A stretch of 7,089 nucleotides of DNA from Longimicrobium sp. (GTDB lineage Bacteria > Gemmatimonadota > Gemmatimonadetes > Longimicrobiales > Longimicrobiaceae), in NCBI GenBank assembly GCA_030446945.1, contig JAUJMI010000141.1:1-7089 (forward strand), written 5' to 3'. This document shows, in pieces, positions 1-5,226 of this stretch. The notes under the pieces are model-generated. The model worked only from the letters and a program-made list of their open reading frames with translations, was not told the DNA's origin and made no database searches. Every line of letters begins with the position of its first letter. Position 1 is the first letter of the stretch. A program made the translations under genes and the position numbers.

Positions 1-321
1 GAGCGCGATCTCGCCGTCGGTCACGATGCTCACGCGCCCCGCCACCCCCTCCGCGGCAAGCGCGTTCTCCACGGCGAGGCGCTCCGTCTCGTTCCCCACG
101 CCGGCCAGGCCGGCGCAGAGGGCAGCGGGGGGTTGGGAGAGCCCCGCCTGCGCCATGGCGCCGCGCACCAGCTCGGCCACCAGCAAGGCGCTGGCGAGGG
201 GGTCGCGCGGGTCCACCAGCCCCGCGCCCCCCACCCGCCTCAGGATCTCGCGCCCCGAGCGGTCGGCGAGCACCAGCGTGGTGCGGGTGCCGCCGCCGTC
301 CACTCCCGCATAGGTCTCCAC
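1..321 (-). CDS. N-acetylglucosamine kinase-like protein, BadF/BadG ATPase family (partial, C-terminus beyond window)
   Basis: This is the first 107 residues of an ASKHA-fold sugar kinase, read from a GTG at 319-321 and still open at the window edge. The N-terminus AGVDGGGTRTTLVLAD (residues 5-20) is the phosphate-1 loop of the BadF/BadG/BcrA/BcrD family, which includes N-acetylglucosamine kinases. CAGLAGVGNETER (69-81) is the conserved strand-turn after the first helix, and VTDGEIAL (100-107) carries Asp102, which by position matches the catalytic Asp of NAGK-type kinases (inference). The expected reaction is ATP-dependent 6-phosphorylation of GlcNAc or a related amino sugar in the cytoplasm. 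The GTG was chosen because it puts the DGGGT loop at the family's usual distance from the N-terminus and lies 4 nt after the stop of the upstream fusion gene; there is no strong Shine-Dalgarno, so translational coupling is likely. Substrate identity is not provable from this fragment; glucosamine kinase is the main alternative. Confidence 0.85.
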   Translation of the reverse strand, partial: METYAGVDGGGTRTTLVLADRSGREILRRVGGAGLVDPRDPLASALLVAELVRGAMAQAGLSQPPAALCAGLAGVGNETERLAVENALAAEGVAGRVSIVTDGEIAL

Positions 322-325
322 CCCG

Positions 326-2281
326 TCACCCCGCCGCGGCGCCGGCCAGCACTACCCCGCGCGCGCCCGGCACGTCGGTGGCGCGGCGGTGGCGCGGCGG
401 ACGGGCCAGCGCGCTCGTGGAGATCGTCTCCTGCTCCACCGGCTGCCCGTTCTTGCGCACCACGTAGGCCTCCATGGCGAAGTACTCGGGGAGGCCCAAC
501 TGGTCCACGATGCGCGCCGTCCCCGTGTTGCGCTCCTCCACCCGCTGCCAAAACTCGCGCTCGTCCTGCCCGGGGAAGGGCGCCTTGTCCTTTTGGCTCT
601 GGTGCTTGTAGATCGCCAGGATCTTGGTGCGCAGCTCCTCCTCGCTGAGCGGGACGAGGATGTCCGCGTCGGACACGCTCCACTCCTGCCAGGCGCCGCG
701 GTAGTACCACACCTCGGGCTGCTCGCCGCTGTACTGCTGGAGGGCGCGCTCCACCGCCTCCAGGCACATGCGATGCGTGCCGTGCGGGTCGGAGAGGTCG
801 CCGGCCACGTAGATCAGCTCCGGCCGGTGCTCCTCCAGCAGGCGCAGGACGATGGCCACGTCCTCCGGGCCGATGGGGTCCTTGCGCACCTTCCCCGTCT
901 GGTAGAAGGGGAGCTTCAGGAAGCACGCCTGGTCGCGCGTCATCCCGAACGTCTCGATCCCGGAGACGGCCTCGGCCTCGCGGATGCGCTGCTTGATCGT
1001 CTGCACCTCGGGGATGTCCACCTGCCCCGGGTGCTTGGAGTCCAGGAACGCCTCCATCCTGTTCGTGAGGTCCTGGAGCTTGCCGTCGTCGGCGAAGTCG
1101 CTCCCGAAGCGCTGCAGGAAGTCCAGGTAGCGGCGCACCTCGTGGTCGAATACCGCGATGTTCCCCGACGTCTGGTACGCGACGATGATGTCGTTGTCGT
1201 TCTGGTGCAGCTTGTTCAGGATGCCGCCCATCGAGATCACGTCGTCGTCCGGGTGGGGCGAGAAGACGATGATGCGCTTCCCCTGCGGCAGCTTGCTGCG
1301 CCCGCGGATCTTGGAGATCAGCGCGTTGAACACTTCGCCGTTCAGCGGCCCGGCCGATCCGTAGCGCGCCAGCAGCGCGCTCAGGTGGTTCTCGCGGTAG
1401 TCCTCGGGGTCCAGCTTCAGGATGCTCTTGCCCGTGGTCTGGCTCAGCCAGATCACCGCCTCGATCTCCAGCTTGCGGTTCCACGCCACCTCGCCCACCA
1501 CCCACGGCGTCTTGATGCGCGTGAGCTCTGCGGCGGCGGCGGGGTCCAGGTAGAAGGTGGCGTTGGGATGGTCCTGCAGGTACGTGGCGGCCACGTCCGG
1601 GTCGGGCTCCCCCTCCACCGAGCGGCGCACGATGGCGGCCTTGTGCTCACCCGTGGCCACCAGCGCGATCTCGCGGGCGTCCAGGATGGAGGCCACCCCC
1701 ATCGTCACCGCCTCGGTGGGGACGTTGTCCTCGCCGAAGAAGTCGGCCGCGGCGTCGCGCCGCGTGACGGTGTCCAGCGCGATCACGCGGGTGCGGCTCC
1801 CCACGCCGGAGCCCGGCTCGTTGAAGCCGATGTGCCCCGTCTTGCCGATCCCCAGGATCTGGAAGTCGATGCCGCCCGCGGCGCGGATGGCGTCCTCGTA
1901 CTGCTGGCACGCCTCCTCCACCCGCGCCCGCTCGATGTTGCCGGGCGGGAGGTGGGCGTTCCCCCGTGGGATGTTGATGTGGTCGAAGAGGTTCTCCCGC
2001 ATGTACCGTTGGTAGCTGTGGATGCTCTCCGGCTCCATAGGGTAGTACTCGTCCAGGTTGAAGGAGACGACGTTGGAGAAGTCGAGGCCTTCCTCCCTGT
2101 GCAGCCGGATCAGCTCTCGGTAGATGCCGATGGGCGTGCTGCCGGTGGCCAGCCCCAGCACTGCGGGCCGCCCCTGGGCGTTGCGCTCGCGGATGATCTC
2201 AGCGATGCGGCGTGCGATGGTGTTCGCGATCTGGTCGTACTCGACGATGACGACGGGGACGCGCTCGCGGGTCTGCGCCAT
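326..2281 (-). CDS. NagB-type glucosamine-6-phosphate deaminase/isomerase domain fused to PIG-L/LmbE-type deacetylase domain
   Basis: A 651-residue two-domain protein. Residues about 8-265 are NagB-like: ATGSTP (45-50), FNLDEY with Asp77 (cf. E. coli NagB Asp72), GIGKTGHIGFNEPGS (144-158) with His150 and Glu155 (cf. His143, Glu148), SRTR (162-165) and GEHKA with Lys214. After a linker region (about 265-335) comes a PIG-L/LmbE domain: SPHPDDD (341-347) supplies His343, Asp345 and Asp346, and DPHGTH (498-503) supplies the remaining zinc-ligand His503 by family analogy. The length fits the NagB-LmbE fusions I recall from Bacteroidetes. Predicted roles are ammonia release/isomerisation of an amino-sugar phosphate and N-deacetylation of a GlcNAc-type substrate, in the cytoplasm (no signal peptide). 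Odd point: the Asp141 equivalent of NagB is Thr148. The ATG at 2281 was chosen over one at 2353 because GAGGTGG lies just upstream and the 2353 ATG overlaps a promoter -10. The last ~35 residues are an Arg/Pro/Ala-rich tail containing a tandem duplication. Confidence 0.9.
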   Translation of the reverse strand: MAQTRERVPVVIVEYDQIANTIARRIAEIIRERNAQGRPAVLGLATGSTPIGIYRELIRLHREEGLDFSNVVSFNLDEYYPMEPESIHSYQRYMRENLFDHINIPRGNAHLPPGNIERARVEEACQQYEDAIRAAGGIDFQILGIGKTGHIGFNEPGSGVGSRTRVIALDTVTRRDAAADFFGEDNVPTEAVTMGVASILDAREIALVATGEHKAAIVRRSVEGEPDPDVAATYLQDHPNATFYLDPAAAAELTRIKTPWVVGEVAWNRKLEIEAVIWLSQTTGKSILKLDPEDYRENHLSALLARYGSAGPLNGEVFNALISKIRGRSKLPQGKRIIVFSPHPDDDVISMGGILNKLHQNDNDIIVAYQTSGNIAVFDHEVRRYLDFLQRFGSDFADDGKLQDLTNRMEAFLDSKHPGQVDIPEVQTIKQRIREAEAVSGIETFGMTRDQACFLKLPFYQTGKVRKDPIGPEDVAIVLRLLEEHRPELIYVAGDLSDPHGTHRMCLEAVERALQQYSGEQPEVWYYRGAWQEWSVSDADILVPLSEEELRTKILAIYKHQSQKDKAPFPGQDEREFWQRVEERNTGTARIVDQLGLPEYFAMEAYVVRKNGQPVEQETISTSALARPPRHRRATDVPGARGVVLAGAAAG

Positions 2282-2282
2282 G

Positions 2283-2289
2283 CCACCTC
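2283..2289 (-). promoter_or_regulatory. Ribosome binding site of the NagB/PIG-L fusion gene
   Basis: The minus strand reads GAGGTGGC immediately before the ATG at 2281, with GAGG ending 4 nt from the start. The spacing is slightly tight, but this site decides the start in favour of MAQTRERVP over the upstream in-frame ATG. Confidence 0.65.
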
Positions 2290-2343
2290 GTTTCGGGTTT
2301 GCTGGTTTGGTGTGGGCGCCGTCCGCGCGCCACGCAAGCCTGC

Positions 2344-2372
2344 TTTGTAGCATCGGGGCGGGTCCCGCGCAA
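2344..2372 (-). promoter_or_regulatory. Candidate sigma70-like promoter for the NagB/PIG-L fusion gene
   Basis: On the minus strand there is TTGCGC (2372-2367), a 17-nt spacer, and TACAAA (2349-2344) preceded by TGC, giving an extended -10 element. The predicted transcription start is near 2337, leaving a leader of about 55 nt. It lies in the 128-nt gap after the serine hydrolase stop, so the fusion and kinase genes could be transcribed independently of the upstream gene. This is motif matching only, in a GC-rich genome whose sigma consensus I cannot verify. Confidence 0.45.
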
Positions 2373-2387
2373 GGACAAACGACCCGC

Positions 2388-2405
2388 TTACGGTTTCGTT
2401 ACGGT
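2388..2405 (-). repeat. 7-4-7 direct repeat upstream of the fusion-gene promoter
   Basis: The minus strand reads ACCGTAA CGAA ACCGTAA: two identical 7-mers with an 11-bp period, starting 4 nt after the serine hydrolase stop and ending 15 nt before the candidate -35. This geometry (7-bp half sites every 11 bp) is that of OmpR/PhoB-family response regulator boxes. Assignment as an operator is inference. Confidence 0.4.
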
Positions 2406-2409
2406 CGCG

Positions 2410-3639
2410 CTACTGCCGCCTCGACTCCCAGTCCACCAGCGGCGCATCGGTGATCGCCATCTGCACCGCGTCGGCGATCGCGCGGCGCAGACCGACGTGC
2501 TTCTGGTTCTCGGCGGTCGGGTTCACGCGGTTGGTGAGGATGACGACGAAGAGCCCTCGCTCCGGATCGATCCAGAGCGAGGTGCCCGTGTACCCCGTGT
2601 GGCCGAAGGAGCGCGGCCCGAAGTAGCGCCCCGCGCTGGAGCGCTCGGACGGCGTGTCCCAGCCGAGCGCGCGGCTCGTCCCGCGTCCCTGCGGCGCGGT
2701 CCAGCGCGCGATCGTCTGCGGGCGCAGGATGCGCACGCCGTTGTACTCGCCGCCGTTCAGCAGCATCTGGGCGAAGACGGCCATGTCGCGCACGCTGCTG
2801 AAGAGCCCCGCGTGCCCCGCCACCCCGCCGATGGCCCACGCGTTGGCGTCGTGCACCTCGCCCCAGATCAGCCCGCCGCGGTCCGCCGCCACCTCGGTCG
2901 CCGCGGTGCGGGGGCGGAGCGCGGCGCCGGGGTTCCAGCGCGTCTCGCGCATCCCCAGCGGGCGGAAGACCTGCTCCTCGGCGAACGCGTCCAGCGTCTT
3001 CCCCGTCAGCCGCTCGGTGATGAACCCGGCCAGCACCATGTCCCAGTCGCTGTAGACGGTGCGCGTGCCGGGGGTGAAGCGCAGCGGGCGCTGGCTGATC
3101 TGCTGGAGGAACGCCTCGCGCCCGCGGAACTGGCGGTGCAGCGGCGCCCCGGCCTCCATTCCGCCCGTGTGCGCCATCAGCATCCGCACCGTGATCCCCG
3201 CCTTGGCGGAATCGTTGAACTCCGGGATGTACGAGGCCACCGTCCGGTCCAGGTCCAGCAGCGAGTCCTGCTCCAGCCGCATGGCGACGGTGGTGGTCGC
3301 GACCACCTTGGTCAGCGAGGCCAGGTCGAAGAGCGTGCTGTCGTCGACCGCGGGCGAGCTCTCCGGCCGGTCGATGCGGCCGTACGACGCCATGTGCACC
3401 AGCCGGCCGTGCCGCCCCACCGCGACCGCGATAGCCGGCGCCGTCCCGTTGGCGATGGCGGCGTTGGCGATGGAGTCGAGCCGCGCGGGGAGCGTCGGCT
3501 TCATCCCCACCTGCCTCGGCGGCGCCGGGGTGAGCACCGCCACCGGCGCGAGCGTGGGCGTGGGTGTGGGCACGACCGCCGGCCGCGGCACAACGCACGC
3601 GGCGGCGAGGGGGAGGAGGGCGAGCGCGGTGCGGCGCAT
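2410..3639 (-). CDS. Serine hydrolase, beta-lactamase/PBP (class C-like) family, probable lipoprotein
   Basis: A 409-residue protein of the beta-lactamase-like serine hydrolase family (DD-peptidase/esterase/amidase fold). MRRTALALLPLAAAC looks like a short lipoprotein signal with Cys15 as the lipidated residue, although Ala rather than Leu at -3 makes the lipobox weak. A Pro/Thr/Val-rich linker (about 18-45) follows. Catalytic motifs: SLTK (Ser108, Lys111), YSD (Tyr196, the YxN position) and HTG (347-349, the KTG position). The segment VHDANAWAIGGVAGHAGLFS (262-281) is typical of the YbbE/AmiE-like branch that travels with muropeptide-recycling genes. The likely site is the periplasmic face of a membrane, acting on cell-wall peptides or esters. 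The start at 3639 was preferred over an in-frame ATG at 3795 because the shorter form begins with the signal peptide and a good promoter lies at 3671-3699, inside the longer reading. There is no clear Shine-Dalgarno. The exact substrate is unknown. Confidence 0.88.
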   Translation of the reverse strand: MRRTALALLPLAAACVVPRPAVVPTPTPTLAPVAVLTPAPPRQVGMKPTLPARLDSIANAAIANGTAPAIAVAVGRHGRLVHMASYGRIDRPESSPAVDDSTLFDLASLTKVVATTTVAMRLEQDSLLDLDRTVASYIPEFNDSAKAGITVRMLMAHTGGMEAGAPLHRQFRGREAFLQQISQRPLRFTPGTRTVYSDWDMVLAGFITERLTGKTLDAFAEEQVFRPLGMRETRWNPGAALRPRTAATEVAADRGGLIWGEVHDANAWAIGGVAGHAGLFSSVRDMAVFAQMLLNGGEYNGVRILRPQTIARWTAPQGRGTSRALGWDTPSERSSAGRYFGPRSFGHTGYTGTSLWIDPERGLFVVILTNRVNPTAENQKHVGLRRAIADAVQMAITDAPLVDWESRRQ

Positions 3640-3670
3640 CTCAAAGTCGGTTCGGGGGAGTGTTTCCCCT

Positions 3671-3699
3671 ATCCTAGACGCCCGCGCCCCCCGCGTCAA
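3671..3699 (-). promoter_or_regulatory. Sigma70-like promoter for the serine hydrolase gene
   Basis: The minus strand carries TTGACG (3699-3694), a 17-nt spacer and TAGGAT (3676-3671), predicting a start near 3664 and a leader of about 25 nt before the ATG at 3639. The -35 matches 5/6 and the -10 matches 4/6 of the E. coli consensus. It also argues against translation starting at the upstream in-frame ATG at 3795. Confidence 0.6.
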
Positions 3700-3803
3700 A
3701 CCATTTCGCGTCGTCAGAACCGCCGGCGGCCCGCGTTCACTGAACGGCGCCCCGTCCGCAGCGGACGCCCGCCGAACAGCGCCGCCGGGCGTCACTCGCC
3801 ATC

Positions 3804-3832
3804 CAAGCGATTACGCGGCAAGCGGTTACAAT
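3804..3832 (+). promoter_or_regulatory. Direct repeat CAAGCGRTTAC and possible -10 for the DUF4349 gene
   Basis: CAAGCGATTAC (3804-3814) and CAAGCGGTTAC (3819-3829) are 10/11 identical with a 15-bp period. The second copy runs into TACAAT (3827-3832), a 5/6 match to a -10 box. No TTG-type -35 is present at 16-18 nt, so the repeat could be an activator site. The leader to the ATG at 3910 would be about 70 nt. Confidence 0.3.
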
Positions 3833-3899
3833 CCCAGCACACGACGGCACGGGCGCTGCCTCAGGCGTACTCCGGACCGCGCTCCTCCTCACTTGCGCC

Positions 3900-3904
3900 A
3901 GGAG
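3900..3904 (+). promoter_or_regulatory. Ribosome binding site of the DUF4349 lipoprotein gene
   Basis: AGGAG lies 5 nt before the ATG at 3910 and fixes the start at MKRIFILSLL. The reading frame is open far upstream, so this site and the signal peptide decide the start. Confidence 0.75.
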
Positions 3905-3909
3905 ACTCC

Positions 3910-4857
3910 ATGAAGCGGATCTTCATCCTTTCCCTCCTGGCACTCGCCGCCTGCTCGGGCGACTCGAGCGGCGAGGCCACCTCCGGCACCGCCGTGTACA
4001 TGGACCGCGCGCCTTCGCCCCCGGTAGCCGCCGAGGATTTTTCAGGCAAGCCGCAGGGGAGCGGCGGCCGGCCGCAGGAGACGGCTCTCTTGATCGCGAG
4101 CTCGCGTCCCCCCGCCTCGGCCGTGGACACGGCGAGCACCGCCAGCGTCGCGCCGAGTATGCTGCTCCGCACGGGGAACGCGTCGGTGCAGGTGGACTCG
4201 GTGGAGATTGCGGTGACGCGGGTGCGCGATCTGGCGCAGCGGCTCGGCGGGTACGTGGGGAACACCACCCTCAGCGGCGGCGAGCATGCCATGAGGTCCG
4301 CCACGCTGGAGCTCAAGATCCCCGCCGCGCGCTTCGACCAGGCGATCGGCGGGCTTCATCCCATCGGCGAGGTGGAGAGCGTGCAGGTGCGCGCGGAGGA
4401 CGTGGGCGAGGAGTACGTGGACCTTGCGGCCCGCACGGCCAACGCGCGGCGGCTGGAGGAGCGGCTGCTGGGCCTCCTCGCCACGCGCACCGGCAAGCTG
4501 GAGGACGTGCTGGCGGTGGAGCGCGAGCTGGCCCGGGTGCGCCAGGAGATCGACACGCAGGAGGGGCGCCTCCGCTACCTCCGCTCGCGCGCGGCGGTGA
4601 GCACGCTCACGGTGCACGTCCACGAGCCCCGCCCGCTGGTCGGCGACTACCCCCGCGCCCGCCCTATCGGCGAGGCGTTCCGGGACGCATGGCGCAACTT
4701 CATCGGCTTCACGGCCGGCCTGATCGCCTCGCTGGGCTTCCTGATCCCGCTGGGTCTGATCCTCGCCGGCATCGTCTGGCTGCTGCGCCGCTACCTTCCG
4801 CGCCGCTCCCGCCCCGCGCCCCCGCCGTCGGAGCCGCCCGCGGGGAGTGCGGGATAA
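3910..4857 (+). CDS. DUF4349 domain-containing lipoprotein
   Basis: A 315-residue protein. MKRIFILSLLALAAC is a clear lipoprotein signal with a LAAC lipobox (Cys15). A Ser/Ala/Pro-rich, poorly conserved-looking stretch (about 16-85) follows, then a domain matching DUF4349 in layout: a strand-rich part around ASVQVDSVEIAVTRVRDLAQ (91-110) and GGYVGNTTL (113-121), LELKIPAARFDQAI (133-146), the segment VRAEDVGEEYVDLAARTANA (160-179), and a charged coiled coil (about 174-226: RRLEERLLGLL, LAVERELARVRQEID). A C-terminal membrane helix (about 264-292, FIGFTAGLIASLGFLIPLGL onward) is followed by a basic tail RRYLPRRSR, which predicts the tail in the cytoplasm. The protein would thus be tethered at both ends. 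DUF4349 has no settled biochemical role that I know of. A good AGGAG site supports the start. It is divergent from the serine hydrolase and appears monocistronic; a repeat element begins 5 nt after its stop. Confidence 0.88.
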   Translation: MKRIFILSLLALAACSGDSSGEATSGTAVYMDRAPSPPVAAEDFSGKPQGSGGRPQETALLIASSRPPASAVDTASTASVAPSMLLRTGNASVQVDSVEIAVTRVRDLAQRLGGYVGNTTLSGGEHAMRSATLELKIPAARFDQAIGGLHPIGEVESVQVRAEDVGEEYVDLAARTANARRLEERLLGLLATRTGKLEDVLAVERELARVRQEIDTQEGRLRYLRSRAAVSTLTVHVHEPRPLVGDYPRARPIGEAFRDAWRNFIGFTAGLIASLGFLIPLGLILAGIVWLLRRYLPRRSRPAPPPSEPPAGSAG

Positions 4858-4862
4858 CGGCA

Positions 4863-5143
4863 TCACACAGAGAACACGGATGGAACTGCAAGCCACAGAA
4901 AACCCCTTCCTGAACGGAGCGCCGCGCGGATCCCGGCTGGGCGCGGAATTCTGGTGCGGAGCGAAGGAGACGGCTCTGCGGCGCGTTTGGGAGCATCCCA
5001 TGTTCGGTCGGTGGTTCGTGGGATGCATTTCAGCGTGCGGTCCCAAGCCGCTGCTGGACCGAACGGCGGCCGGCGGCGCGGCAGGGGCAGGTTCGGCGCA
5101 GCGCTCCATTCAGGAAGTGATCCTCCTCTGTGTCTCTGTGTGA
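4863..5143 (+). repeat. Palindromic non-coding repeat element, copy 1 (MITE-like, complete)
   Basis: About 281 bp with perfect 11-bp terminal inverted repeats: TCACACAGAGA (4863-4873) and TCTCTGTGTGA (5133-5143). Subterminal inverted repeats match at 19 of 21 positions (4906-4926 against 5097-5117, core CTTCCTGAA-GGAGCG-). Internal stems are GCATCCCA (4993-5000) with TGGGATGC (5019-5026), and GTTCGGTC (5002-5009) with GACCGAAC (5057-5064). No transposase is encoded and no target duplication is evident. The core at about 4995-5085 is repeated in inverted orientation near the right end of the window. The family is not one I can name; dispersed intergenic repeats with ACACAGAG-type ends occur in several GC-rich bacteria. 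This element fills most of the 369-nt gap between the lipoprotein gene and the SDR gene. Confidence 0.75.
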
Positions 5144-5213
5144 ACCCCCTGCGCCCTTGCCCGCGCGCCGACGCGGCGGCATCGTGCACGCGTCCGGGCT
5201 TCATCCCCGCAAC

Positions 5214-5219
5214 GGAGGT
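5214..5219 (+). promoter_or_regulatory. Ribosome binding site of the SDR gene
   Basis: GGAGGT lies 7 nt before the ATG at 5227, a near-perfect Shine-Dalgarno that selects this start. No convincing promoter was seen in the 83 nt between the repeat element (ends 5143) and this gene. Confidence 0.8.
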
Positions 5220-5226
5220 CTGCGCG

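Larger units (their letters stand above)
3640..3909. other. Divergent intergenic region with palindromes and direct repeat
   Basis: This 270-bp gap separates the minus-strand serine hydrolase gene from the plus-strand lipoprotein gene. It holds the minus-strand promoter at 3671-3699, a CCGCCGGCGG palindrome (3720-3729), two 13-bp palindromes CGTTCACTGAACG (3734-3746) and GTCCGCAGCGGAC (3754-3766) whose centres are 20 bp apart, and a direct repeat at 3804-3829. No coding sequence is convincing here; reading frames through it are extensions of the flanking genes. Confidence 0.6.

Noticed and set aside
240..1505. 421-codon minus-strand frame overlapping the fusion gene
   Set aside because: It is an alternative frame of the same strand with Arg/Gly/Pro-rich low-complexity sequence; the NagB/PIG-L frame explains the region.
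389..2350. Long open frame (653 codons) on the plus strand opposite the NagB/PIG-L gene
   Set aside because: It is antisense to a gene with clear catalytic motifs; the translation is Val/Leu/Arg/Asp-rich with no recognisable domain, as expected for a high-GC shadow frame.
2373..2409. Rho-independent terminator after the serine hydrolase (CGACC ... GGTCG then TTTGT)
   Set aside because: The stem is only 5 bp with a long loop and no real T-run; the direct repeat is a better explanation of this stretch.
3640..3795. 52-residue N-terminal extension of the serine hydrolase
   Set aside because: It would bury the signal peptide and include the TTGACG/TAGGAT promoter in the coding region.
2299..3909. 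N-terminal extension of the DUF4349 frame back to 2299
   Set aside because: The frame is merely open across the antisense of the serine hydrolase; the Shine-Dalgarno at 3900-3904 and the lipoprotein signal place the start at 3910.
5157..5185. Possible promoter TTGCCC-17-CATCGT before the SDR gene
   Set aside because: Only about 3/6 matches in each box in very GC-rich sequence; not better than chance.
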